This document shows, in pieces, positions 1 to 9,754 of a stretch of DNA of 64,000 bases. The notes below the pieces were generated by a model. It was not told the DNA's origin. It ran no database searches and saw only the letters and a program-made list of their open reading frames with translations. Numbering within the stretch: position 1 is the first letter of the stretch; each line of letters starts with the position of its first letter. The stretch is from Auanema rhodensis (Eukaryota; Nematoda; Chromadorea; Rhabditida; Rhabditidae): the NCBI GenBank assembly GCA_964057225.1, contig OZ059900.1:16135638-16199637 (forward strand), read 5' to 3'. The translations under genes and the position numbers were made by a program.

Positions 1-232
1 TTCATAATCAAGGAATCACGTTCTAAATATTATAACTCGCGTACAGGAAAGTTAATTAAAAACAGAAACGAAACTATTATTGCTATTATCTATTACACAA
101 ACAGTCCGTGTTCATGAAGATTGGTATGATTGAGTAAACTAAGTCGTATTGTAATAAAGCTGTCATTCAAATGTTTGCGTATTGCGTACTGCCTGTTTCC
201 AATTATATTATCAGTGCAGGCTCTGAAAGTTT

Positions 233-464
233 TTCATAATCAAGGAATCACGTTCTAAATATTATAACTCGCGTACAGGAAAGTTAATTAAAAACAGAAA
301 CGAAACTATTATTGCTATTATATATTACACAAGCAGTCCGTGTTCATGAAGCTTGATATAATTGAGTAAACTAAGTCGTATTGTAATAAAGCTGTCATTC
401 AAATGTTTGCGTATTGCGTACTGCCTGTTTCCAATTATATTATCAGTGCAGGCTCTGAAAGTTT
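233..464. repeat. Representative monomer of satellite A
   Basis: A typical 232-bp unit with about 74 G+C by hand count (32%). Visible internal features are an 8-bp palindrome ttaattaa at 284-291, the palindrome ttcatgaa overlapping an aagctt (HindIII) site, a short direct repeat gcgta-ttgcgta near the 3' end, and an inverted pair gcctg/caggc around a 21-nt AT-rich spacer at 423-453. There is no open frame of useful length. I see no clear similarity between this unit and the 342-bp unit of the neighbouring array. Confidence 0.9.
423..453. repeat. Inverted repeat gcctg...caggc in monomer A
   Basis: Arms at 423-427 and 449-453 are perfect 5-bp complements flanking 21 nt of AT-rich sequence. The element recurs in nearly every unit of array A. 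In the 225-bp variants a 7-bp loss lies immediately upstream and leaves both arms intact. A 5-bp stem with a long loop is weak, so functional significance is doubtful. Confidence 0.4.
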
Positions 465-1856
465 TTCATAATCAAGGAATCACGTTCTAAATATTATAAC
501 TCGCGTACAGGAAAGTTAATTAAAAACAGAAACGAAACTATTATTGCTATTATATATTACACAAGCAGTCCGTGTTCATGAAGCTTGATATAATTGAGTA
601 AACTAAGTCGTATTGTAATAAAGCTGTCATTCAAATATTTGCGTATCGCGTACTGCCTGTTTCCAGTTATATTATCAGTGCAGGCTCTAAAAATTTTTCA
701 TAATCAAGGAATCACGTTCTAAATATTATAACTCGCGTACAGGAAAGTTAATTAAAAACAGAAACGAAACTATTATTGCTATTATATATTACACAAGCAG
801 TCCGTGTTCATGAAGCTTGATATAATTGAGTAAACTAAGTCGTATTGTAATAAAGCTGTCATTCAAATGTTTACGTATTGCGTACTGCCTGTTTCCAATT
901 ATATTATCAGTGCAGGCTCTGAAAGTTTTTCATAATCAAGGAATCACGTTCTAAATATTATAACTCGCGTACAGGAAAGTTAATTAAAAACAGAAACGAA
1001 ACTATTATTGCTATTATATATTACACAAGCAGTCCGTGTTCATGAAGCTTGATATAATTGAGTAAACTAAGTCGTATTGTAATAAAGCTGTCATTCAAAT
1101 GTTTGCGTATTGCGTACTGCCTGTGTCCAATTATATTATCAGTGCAGGCTCTGAAAGTTTTTCATAATCAAGGAATCACGTTCTAAATATTATAACTCGC
1201 GTACAGGAAAGTTAATTAAAAACAGAAACGAAACTATTATTGCTATTATATATTACACAAGCAGTCCGTGTTCATGAAGCTTGATATAATTGAGTAAACT
1301 AAGTCGTATTGTAATAAAGCTGTCATTCAAATATTTGCGTATCGCGTACTGCCTGTTTCCAGTTATATTATCAGTGCAGGCTCTAAAAATTTTTCATAAT
1401 CAAGGAATCACGTTCTAAATATTATAACTCGCGTACAGGAAAGTTAATTAAAAACAGAAACGAAACTATTATTGCTATTATCTATTACACAAGCAGTCCG
1501 TGTTCATGAAGCTTGATATAATTGAGTAAACTAAGTCGTATTGTAATAAAGCTGTCATTCAAATGTTTGCGTATTGCGTACTGCCTGTTTCCAATTATAT
1601 TATCAGTGCAGGCTCTGAAAGTTTCTCATAATCAAGGAATCACGTTCTAAATATTATAACTCGCGTACAGGAAAGTTAATTAAAAACAGAAACGAAACTA
1701 TTATTGCTATTATATATTACACAAGCAGTCCGTGTTCATGAAGCTTGATATAATTGAGTAAACTAAGTCGTATTGTAATAAAGCTGTCATTCAAATATTT
1801 GCGTATCGCGTACTGCCTGTTTCCAGTTATATTATCAGTGCAGGCTCTAAAAATTT

Positions 1857-2313
1857 TTCATAATCAAGGAATCACGTTCTAAATATTATAACTCGCGTAC
1901 AGGAAAGTTAATTAAAAACAGAAACGAAACTATTATTGCTATTATCTATTACACAAACAGTCCGTGTTCATGAAGATTGGTATGATTGAGTAAACTAAGT
2001 CGTATTGTAATAAAGCTGTCATTCAAATGTTTGCGTATTGCCTGTTGCCAGTTATATTATCAGTGCAGGCTCTAAACATTTTTCATTATGAAGCAATCGC
2101 GTTCTAAATATGATAACTCGCGTACTGGAAAAATAATTAAAAAAAGAAACGAAACTATTATTGCTATTATATATTACACAAGCAGTCCGTGTTCATGAAG
2201 CTTGATATAATTGAGTAAACTAAGTCGTATTGTAATAAAGCTGTCATTCAAATGTTTACGTATTGCGTACTGCCTGTTTCCAATTATATTATCAGTGCAG
2301 GCTCTGAAAGTTT
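1857..2313. repeat. 225+232 bp variant dimer of array A, copy 1
   Basis: A 225-bp unit (1857-2081) is followed by a divergent 232-bp unit (2082-2313). The 225-bp unit lacks 7 bp: tgcgtactgcc has become tgcc, a loss between flanking TGC direct repeats that fits replication slippage. The divergent patch runs across the unit boundary, about 2036-2150, with words such as cctgttgcc, ctctaaacat, cattatgaagcaatcg, atgataactc and ctggaaaaataatt. It keeps the register of the array, so it is a diverged monomer segment and not an insertion. Confidence 0.8.
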
Positions 2314-2770
2314 TTCATAATCAAGGAATCACGTTCTAAATATTATAACTCGCGTACAGGAAAGTTAATTAAAAACAGAAACGAAACTATTATTGCTATT
2401 ATCTATTACACAAACAGTCCGTGTTCATGAAGATTGGTATGATTGAGTAAACTAAGTCGTATTGTAATAAAGCTGTCATTCAAATGTTTGCGTATTGCCT
2501 GTTGCCAGTTATATTATCAGTGCAGGCTCTAAACATTTTTCATTATGAAGCAATCGCGTTCTAAATATGATAACTCGCGTACTGGAAAAATAATTAAAAA
2601 AAGAAACGAAACTATTATTGCTATTATATATTACACAAGCAGTCCGTGTTCATGAAGCTTGATATAATTGAGTAAACTAAGTCGTATTGTAATAAAGCTG
2701 TCATTCAAATGTTTGCGTATTGCGTACTGCCTGTGTCCAATTATATTATCAGTGCAGGCTCTGAAAGTTT
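2314..2770. repeat. 225+232 bp variant dimer of array A, copy 2
   Basis: This is an immediate tandem copy of 1857-2313, shifted by 457 bp, with the same 7-bp loss, the same divergent patch (about 2493-2607) and the same rare gattggtatg-type first half. It differs in its last part, which has the gtgtcc end where copy 1 has gtttacg and tttcc. It shows that the working duplication unit here was a dimer. Confidence 0.75.
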
Positions 2771-3002
2771 TTCATAATCAAGGAATCACGTTCTAAATAT
2801 TATAACTCGCGTACAGGAAAGTTAATTAAAAACAGAAACGAAACTATTATTGCTATTATATATTACACAAGCAGTCCGTGTTCATGAAGCTTGATATAAT
2901 TGAGTAAACTAAGTCGTATTGTAATAAAGCTGTCATTCAAATATTTGCGTATCGCGTACTGCCTGTTTCCAGTTATATTATCAGTGCAGGCTCTAAAAAT
3001 TT

Positions 3003-4162
3003 TTCATAATCAAGGAATCACGTTCTAAATATTATAACTCGCGTACAGGAAAGTTAATTAAAAACAGAAACGAAACTATTATTGCTATTATCTATTACAC
3101 AAACATTCCGTGTTCATGAAGATTGGTATGATTGAGTAAACTAAGTCGTATTGTAATAAAGCTGTCATTCAAATGTTTGCGTATTGCGTACTGCCTGTTT
3201 CCAATTATATTATCAGTGCAGGCTCTGAAAGTTTTTCATAATCAAGGAATCACGTTCTAAATATTATAACTCGCGTACAGGAAAGTTAATTAAAAACAGA
3301 AACGAAACTATTATTGCTATTATATATTACACAAGCAGTCCGTGTTCATGAAGCTTGATATAATTGAGTAAACTAAGTCGTATTGTAATAAAGCTGTCAT
3401 TCAAATGTTTGCGTATTGCGTACTGCCTGTTTCCAATTATATTATCAGTGCAGGCTCTGAAAGTTTTTCATAATCAAGGAATCACGTTCTAAATATTATA
3501 ACTCGCGTACAGGAAAGTTAATTAAAAACAGAAACGAAACTATTATTGCTATTATATATTACACAAGCAGTCCGTGTTCATGAAGCTTGATATAATTGAG
3601 TAAACTAAGTCGTATTGTAATAAAGCTGTCATTCAAATATTTGCGTATCGCGTACTGCCTGTTTCCAGTTATATTATCAGTGCAGGCTCTAAAAATTTTT
3701 CATAATCAAGGAATCACGTTCTAAATATTATAACTCGCGTACAGGAAAGTTAATTAAAAACAGAAACGAAACTATTATTGCTATTATATATTACACAAGC
3801 AGTCCGTGTTCATGAAGCTTGATATAATTGAGTAAACTAAGTCGTATTGTAATAAAGCTGTCATTCAAATGTTTGCGTATTGCGTACTGCCTGTTTCCAA
3901 TTATATTATCAGTGCAGGCTCTGAAAGTTTTACATAATCAAGGAATCACGTTCTAAATATTATAACTCGCGTACAGGAAAGTTAATTAAAAACAGAAACG
4001 AAACTATTATTGCTATTATATATTACACAAGCAGTCCGTGTTCATGAAGCTTGATATAATTGAGTAAACTAAGTCGTATTGTAATAAAGCTGTCATTCAA
4101 ATGTTTGCGTATTGCGTACTGCCTGTGTCCAATTATATTATCAGTGCAGGCTCTGAAAGTTT
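3003..4162. repeat. Five-unit block of array A, copy 2
   Basis: Second occurrence of the variant order seen at 1-1160, including the rare gtgtcc end in the fifth unit. Private changes are aaacattcc in the first unit and tttacataat at the boundary near 3931, which must post-date the duplication. Confidence 0.6.
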
Positions 4163-5322
4163 TTCATAATCAAGGAATCACGTTCTAAATATTATAACTC
4201 GCGTACAGGAAAGTTAATTAAAAACAGAAACGAAACTATTATTGCTATTATATATTACACAAGCAGTCCGTGTTCATGAAGCTTGATATAATTGAGTAAA
4301 CTAAGTCGTATTGTAATAAAGCTGTCATTCAAATGTTTGCGTATTGCGTACTGCCTGTTTCCAATTATATTATCAGTGCAGGCTCTGAAAGTTTTTCATA
4401 ATCAAGGAATCACGTTCTAAATATTATAACTCGCGTACAGGAAAGTTAATTAAAAACAGAAACGAAACTATTATTGCTATTATCTATTACACAAACAGTC
4501 CGTGTTCATGAAGATTGGTATGATTGAGTAAACTAAGTCGTATTGTAATAAAGCTGTCATTCAAATGTTTGCGTATTGCGTACTGCCTGTTTCCAATTAT
4601 ATTATCAGTGCAGGCTCTGAAAGTTTTTCATAATCAAGGAATCACGTTCTAAATATTATAACTCGCGTACAGGAAAGTTAATTAAAAACAGAAACGAAAC
4701 TATTATTGCTATTATATATTACACAAGCAGTCCGTGTTCATGAAGCTTGATATAATTGAGTAAACTAAGTCGTATTGTAATAAAGCTGTCATTCAAATAT
4801 TTGCGTATCGCGTACTGCCTGTTTCCAGTTATATTATCAGTGCAGGCTCTAAAAATTTTTCATAATCAAGGAATCACGTTCTAAATATTATAACTCGCGT
4901 ACAGGAAAGTTAATTAAAAACAGAAACGAAACTATTATTGCTATTATATATTACACAAGCAGTCCGTGTTCATGAAGCTTGATATAATTGAGTAAACTAA
5001 GTCGTATTGTAATAAAGCTGTCATTCAAATGTTTGCGTATTGCGTACTGCCTGTTTCCAATTATATTATCAGTGCAGGCTCTGAAAGTTTTTCATAATCA
5101 AGGAATCACGTTCTAAATATTATAACTCGCGTACAGGAAAGTTAATTAAAAACAGAAACGAAACTATTATTGCTATTATATATTACACAAGCAGTCCGTG
5201 TTCATGAAGCTTGATATAATTGAGTAAACTAAGTCGTATTGTAATAAAGCTGTCATTCAAATATTTGCGTATCGCGTACTGCCTGTTTCCAGTTATATTA
5301 TCAGTGCAGGCTCTAAAAATTT

Positions 5323-6018
5323 TTCATAATCAAGGAATCACGTTCTAAATATTATAACTCGCGTACAGGAAAGTTAATTAAAAACAGAAACGAAACTATT
5401 ATTGCTATTATCTATTACACAAACAGTCCGTGTTCATGAAGATTGGTATGATTGAGTAAACTAAGTCGTATTGTAATAAAGCTGTCATTCAAATGTTTGC
5501 GTATTGCGTACTGCCTGTTTCCAATTATATTATCAGTGCAGGCTCTGAAAGTTTTTCATAATCAAGGAATCACGTTCTAAATATTATAACTCGCGTACTG
5601 GAAAGTTAATTAAAAACAGAAACGAAACTATTATTGCTATTATATATTACACAAGCAGTCCGTGTTCATGAAGCTTGATATAATTGAGTAAACTAAGTCG
5701 TATTGTAATAAAGCTGTCATTCAAATGTTTGCGTATTGCGTACTGCCTGTTTCCAATTATATTATCAGTGCAGGCTCTGAAAGTTTTTCATAATCAAGGA
5801 ATCACGTTCTAAATATTATAACTCGCGTACAGGAAAGTTAATTAAAAACAGAAACGAAACTATTATTGCTATTATATATTACACAAGCAGTCCGTGTTCA
5901 TGAAGCTTGATATAATTGAGTAAACTAAGTCGTATTGTAATAAAGCTGTCATTCAAATATTTGCGTATCGCGTACTGCCTGTTTCCAGTTATATTATCAG
6001 TGCAGGCTCTAAAAATTT
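5323..6018. repeat. Three-unit block of array A with cgtactgg marker, copy 1
   Basis: The block consists of a gattggtatg-type unit, then a unit (5555) with the rare word cgtactggaaag in place of cgtacaggaaag, then a common unit. The first two units recur in order at 7404-7867, a shift of 2081 bp, which is nine units including one of 225 bp. The shared marker within otherwise normal units points to a block duplication. Confidence 0.55.
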
Positions 6019-6475
6019 TTCATAATCAAGGAATCACGTTCTAAATATTATAACTCGCGTACAGGAAAGTTAATTAAAAACAGAAACGAAACTATTATTG
6101 CTATTATCTATTACACAAACAGTCCGTGTTCATGAAGATTGGTATGATTGAGTAAACTAAGTCGTATTGTAATAAAGCTGTCATTCAAATGTTTGCGTAT
6201 TGCCTGTTGCCAGTTATATTATCAGTGCAGGCTCTAAACATTTTTCATTATGAAGCAATCGCGTTCTAAATATGATAACTCGCGTACTGGAAAGTTAATT
6301 AAAAAAAGAAACGAAACTATCATTGCTATCATCTATTACACAAACAGTCCCTGTTCATGAAGCTTGATATGATTGAGTAAGCTAAGTCGTATTGTATTAA
6401 AGCTGTCATTCAAATGTTTGCGTATTGCGTACTGCCTGTTTCCAATTATATTATCAGTGCAGGCTCTGAAAGTTT
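6019..6475. repeat. 225+232 bp variant dimer of array A, copy 3
   Basis: Third copy of the 7-bp-deleted unit and its divergent partner (patch about 6198-6312). The second unit is the most diverged in array A. It has actatcattgctatcatc, cagtccctgttc, gcttgatatgattgag, gtaagctaag and tgtattaaag, and it combines features of both middle types (aaacag with gcttgatat). It may be an older relic of the family that escaped homogenisation. Confidence 0.7.
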
Positions 6476-7403
6476 TTCATAATCAAGGAATCACGTTCTA
6501 AATATTATAACTCGCGTACAGGAAAGTTAATTAAAAACAGAAACGAAACTATTATTGCTATTATATATTACACAAGCAGTCCGTGTTCATGAAGCTTGAT
6601 ATAATTGAGTAAACTAAGTCGTATTGTAGTAAAGCTGTCATTCAAATATTTGCGTATCGCGTACTGCCTGTTTCCAGTTATATTATCAGTGCAGGCTCTA
6701 AAAATTTTTCATAATCAAGGAATCACGTTCTAAATATTATAACTCGCGTACAGGAAAGTTAATTAAAAACAGAAACGAAACTATTATTGCTATTATATAT
6801 TACACAAGCAGTCCGTGTTCATGAAGCTTGATATAATTGAGTAAACTAAGTCGTATTGTAATAAAGCTGTCATTCAAATGTTTGCGTATTGCGTACTGCC
6901 TGTTTCCAATTATATTATCAGTGCAGGCTCTGAAAGTTTTTCATAATCAAGGAATCACGTTCTAAATATTATAACTCGCGTACAGGAAAGTTAATTAAAA
7001 ACAGAAACGAAACTATTATTGCTATTATATATTACACAAGCAGTCCGTGTTCATGAAGCTTGATATAATTGAGTAAACTAAGTCGTATTGTAATAAAGCT
7101 GTCATTCAAATGTTTGCGTATTGCGTACTGCCTGTGTCCAATTATATTATCAGTGCAGGCTCTGAAAGTTTTTCATAATCAAGGAATCACGTTCTAAATA
7201 TTATAACTCGCGTACAGGAAAGTTAATTAAAAACAGAAACGAAACTATTATTGCTATTATATATTACACAAGCAGTCCGTGTTCATGAAGCTTGATATAA
7301 TTGAGTAAACTAAGTCGTATTGTAATAAAGCTGTCATTCAAATATTTGCGTATCGCGTACTGCCTGTTTCCAGTTATATTATCAGTGCAGGCTCTAAAAA
7401 TTT

Positions 7404-8094
7404 TTCATAATCAAGGAATCACGTTCTAAATATTATAACTCGCGTACAGGAAAGTTAATTAAAAACAGAAACGAAACTATTATTGCTATTATCTATTACA
7501 CAAACAGTCCGTGTTCATGAAGATTGGTATGATTGAGTAAACTAAGTCGTATTGTAATAAAGCTGTCATTCAAATGTTTGCGTATTGCGTACTGCCTGTT
7601 TCCAATTATATTATCAGTGCAGGCTCTGAAAGTTTTTCATAATCAAGGAATCACGTTCTAAATATTATAACTCGCGTACTGGAAAGTTAATTAAAAACAG
7701 AAACGAAACTATTATTGCTATTATATATTACACAAGCAGTCCGTGTTCATGAAGCTTGATATAATTGAGTAAACTAAGTCGTATTGTAATAAAGCTGTCA
7801 TTCAAATGTTTGCGTATTGCGTACTGCCTGTTTCCAATTATATTATCAGTGCAGGCTCTGAAAGTTTTTCATAATCAAGGAATCACGTTCTAAATATTAT
7901 AACTCGCGTACAGGAAAGTTAATTAAAAACAGAAACGAAACTATTATTGCTATTATATATTACACAAGCAGTCCGTGTTCATGAAGCTTGATATAATTGA
8001 GTAAACTAAGTCGTATTGTAATAAAGCTGTCATTCAAATGTTTGCGTATTGCGTACTGCCTGTTTCCAATTATATTATCAGTGCAGGCTCTGAA
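7404..8094. repeat. Three-unit block of array A with cgtactgg marker, copy 2, ending at the junction
   Basis: Units at 7404 and 7636 repeat the pair at 5323 and 5555, including the cgtactggaaag variant in the second unit. The third unit (7868) has the ccaattat end where copy 1 has ccagttat. It is cut at ctctgaa, where array B begins, losing the last few bases of the unit. Confidence 0.55.
8091..8094. other. Junction between satellite A and satellite B
   Basis: The A unit reads gcaggctctgaaagttttt and the B unit reads ctaaaatgaagcatttt. At the junction the sequence is gcaggctctgaagcatttt, so the shared TGAA can belong to either family. There is no spacer, target-site duplication, transposon end or degraded zone. 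Four bases of microhomology with an abrupt switch fit illegitimate recombination or end joining between two satellite arrays. Read support across the join cannot be judged here, so an assembly join remains possible. Confidence 0.9.
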
Positions 8095-8432
8095 GCATTT
8101 TACATGCTGAACACTAGAAAAAAACAAAAACACAGTATTTCCCATGAGAAATATTTTATTATGCTGGAAAACCAGTTTTTGGAAATTTCGCTGTAAACAA
8201 GGATTTGACTTACGATTTCATGTGTTCAAACTCATGCAATGTCAATGAAACTTAGCTCAAAATTGTTCGTACAACGTCTAGTTCCACTTTCACGACAAAA
8301 AAACAGGGGTTAGAAAATTAAGGAAATTAGCATATTCTGAGGGCACGCCCCTTATAGCTAATATTGATTAAATCGATTTTTGTTCATATGAGTCGTCAAA
8401 TGCAACGAATTTCAGCGTGTTACATACTAAAA
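8091..8432. repeat. First B unit after the junction, 'T' subtype
   Basis: It carries three linked markers: agaaaaaaacaaa, gaaacttagc and ccttatagct. It also has a private change, aaggattt for aaggtttt. The same three-marker subtype recurs at 20400, 22793, 24845, 35786 and 40231. Elsewhere the T unit is usually preceded by units with the agaagaat marker; here it is preceded by satellite A. Confidence 0.75.
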
Positions 8433-9461
8433 TGAAGCATTTTACATGCTGAACACTAGAAAAATACAAAAACACAGTATTTCCCATGAGAAATATTTTA
8501 TTATGCTGGAAAACCAGTTTTTGGAAATTTCGCTGTAAACAAGGTTTTGACTTACGATTTCATGTGTTCAAACTCATGCAATGTCAATGAAACCTAGCTC
8601 AAAATTGTTCGTACAACGTCTAGTTCCACTTTCACGACAAAAAAACAGGGGTTAGAAAATTAAGGAAATTAGCATATTCTGAGGGCACGCCCCTTATGGC
8701 TAATATTGATTAAATCGATTTTTGTTCATATGAGTCGTCAAATGCAACGAATTTCAGCGTGTTACATACCAAAATGAAGCATTTTACATGCTGAACACTA
8801 GAAAAATACAAAAACACAGTATTTCCCATGAGAAATATTTTATTATGCTGGAAAACCAGTTTTTGGAAATTTCGCTGTAAACAAGGTTTTGACTTACGAT
8901 TTCATGTGTTCAAACTCATGCAATGTCAATGAAACCTAGCTCAAAATTGTTCGTACAACGTCTAGTTCCACTTTCACGACAAAAAAACAGGGGTTAGAAA
9001 ATTAAGGAAATTAGCATATTCTGAGGGCACGCCCCTTATGGCTAATATTGATTAAATCGATTTTTGTTCATATGAGTCGTCAAATGCAACGAATTTCAGC
9101 GTGTTACATACTAAAATGAAGCATTTTACATGCTGAACACTAGAAAAATACAAAAACACAGTATTTCCCATGAGAAATATTTTATTATGCTGGAAAACCA
9201 GTTTTTGGAAATTTCGCTGTAAACAAGGTTTTGACTTACGATTTCATGTGTTCAAACTCATGCAATGTCAATGAAACCTAGCTCAAAATTGTTCGTACAA
9301 CGTCTAGTTCCACTTTCACGTCAAAAAAACAGGGGTTAGAAAATTAAGGAAGTTAGCATATTCTGAGGGCACGCCCCTTATGGCTAATATTGATTAAATC
9401 GATTTTTGTTCATATGAGTCGTCAAATGCAACGAATTTCAGCGTGTTACATACTAAAATGA

Positions 9462-9476
9462 AGCATTTTACATGCT
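9462..9476. repeat. Hairpin agcat-tttac-atgct in monomer B
   Basis: Perfect 5-bp arms around a 5-nt loop, present in most B units near the chosen unit start. The left arm is the most variable site of the monomer (agcat, accat, agtat, aacat, agaat in different subtypes). The right arm stays atgct, so no compensatory pairing changes are visible. In the first B unit the left arm starts at 8094, the last base of the A/B junction. Confidence 0.6.
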
Positions 9477-9531
9477 GAACACTAGAAAAATACAAAAACA
9501 CAGTATTTCCCATGAGAAATATTTTATTATG

Positions 9532-9543
9532 CTGGAAAACCAG
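9532..9543. repeat. Hairpin ctgg-aaaa-ccag in monomer B
   Basis: Perfect 4-bp arms with an AAAA loop, nearly invariant through the array. An exception is the unit starting at 56987, where ctggaaacccag appears. It is followed directly by tttttgg, so alternative pairing of aaaac with gtttt is also possible. Confidence 0.5.
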
Positions 9544-9572
9544 TTTTTGGAAATTTCGCTGTAAACAAGGTT

Positions 9573-9596
9573 TTGACTTACGATTTCATGTGTTCA
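9573..9596. repeat. Internal half-repeat of monomer B, left copy
   Basis: This 24-nt segment shares, in order, ttga, tta, cgattt and tgttca with the segment at 9732-9754 in the same unit, a shift of about 159 bp. Other words recur collinearly at shifts of about 159-174 bp: ctag, acaaaaa...acag, agaaa and atgcaa. This suggests that the 342-bp unit is an old, diverged dimer of about 171 bp. The match is by eye only. Confidence 0.4.
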
Positions 9597-9707
9597 AACT
9601 CATGCAATGTCAATGAAACCTAGCTCAAAATTGTTCGTACAACGTCTAGTTCCACTTTCACGACAAAAAAACAGGGGTTAGAAAATTAAGGAAATTAGCA
9701 TATTCTG

Positions 9708-9720
9708 AGGGCACGCCCCT
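9708..9720. repeat. GC-rich inverted repeat aggg-cacgc-ccct in monomer B
   Basis: The only GC-rich patch of the unit. It can form a 4-bp aggg/ccct stem with a 5-nt loop, or the overlapping gggc/gccc pairing. It is strongly conserved across units, with only occasional loss of one C (acgccctttatgg at units 10827 and 14930). It could be a protein-binding site, but no known motif is recognised, and it is not a CENP-B box. Confidence 0.45.
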
Positions 9721-9731
9721 TATGGCTAATA

Positions 9732-9754
9732 TTGATTAAATCGATTTTTGTTCA
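9732..9754. repeat. Internal half-repeat of monomer B, right copy
   Basis: Partner of 9573-9596, with ttga, tta, cgattt and tgttca in the same order and two small indels. The palindrome aaatcgattt lies inside this copy. The left copy has tacgattt at the same place and is not palindromic. Confidence 0.4.
9738..9747. repeat. 10-bp perfect palindrome aaatcgattt in monomer B
   Basis: A self-complementary decamer containing a ClaI site, present in essentially every B unit inspected. It is a candidate for binding of a homodimeric protein, but this is inference only. Confidence 0.5.

Larger units (their letters stand above)
1..1160. repeat. Five-unit block of array A, copy 1
   Basis: Five successive units carry, in order: gattggtatg-type with ccaattat end; gcttgatata-type with ccaattat end; gcttgatata-type with ccagttat/ctctaaaaat end; gcttgatata-type with ccaattat end; gcttgatata-type with the gtgtcc end. 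The same order of variants recurs at 3003-4162, a shift of 3002 bp. This is best explained by an older block duplication. Small later differences separate the copies, such as gtttacg versus gtttgcg in the fourth unit and aaacattcc in the first unit of the second copy. Confidence 0.6.
1..8094. repeat. Satellite array A, about 232-bp monomer, 35 units
   Basis: Head-to-tail tandem array. Taking the recurring word ttcataatcaaggaatcacg as the arbitrary unit start, units begin at 1, 233, 465, 697, 929, 1161, 1393, 1625, 1857, 2082 and so on to 7868. Nearly all intervals are exactly 232 bp and three are 225 bp. The last unit is cut short at the junction with array B. Units differ from one another at only a few positions. 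No long reading frame, transposon or foreign DNA interrupts the array, and it continues beyond the left edge of the window. Two middle-segment types alternate: a common one with gaagcttgatataattg (contains a HindIII site) and a rarer one with gaagattggtatgattg. Three end types are also seen: ccaattat/ctctgaaag, ccagttat/ctctaaaaat, and gtgtccaatt. The array is satellite DNA by structure; I did not recognise the family name. Confidence 0.98.

Noticed and set aside
1-8094. Common ancestry of the 232-bp and 342-bp monomers.
   Set aside because: Beyond short A-rich words and the TGAA at the junction I see no collinear similarity. They are treated as separate families.
7960-8145. A 61-codon minus-strand open frame that crosses the A/B junction.
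   Set aside because: It starts in array B and runs into array A, so it exists only because of the chance join. It has no recognisable domain and lies wholly in satellite DNA.
9379-9521. A 39-codon minus-strand frame (begins MGNTVFLYF) that recurs in nearly every B unit.
   Set aside because: Recurrence comes from the tandem repeat itself. The frame is short, substitutions in it show no obvious sparing of the protein, and there is no signal of expression.
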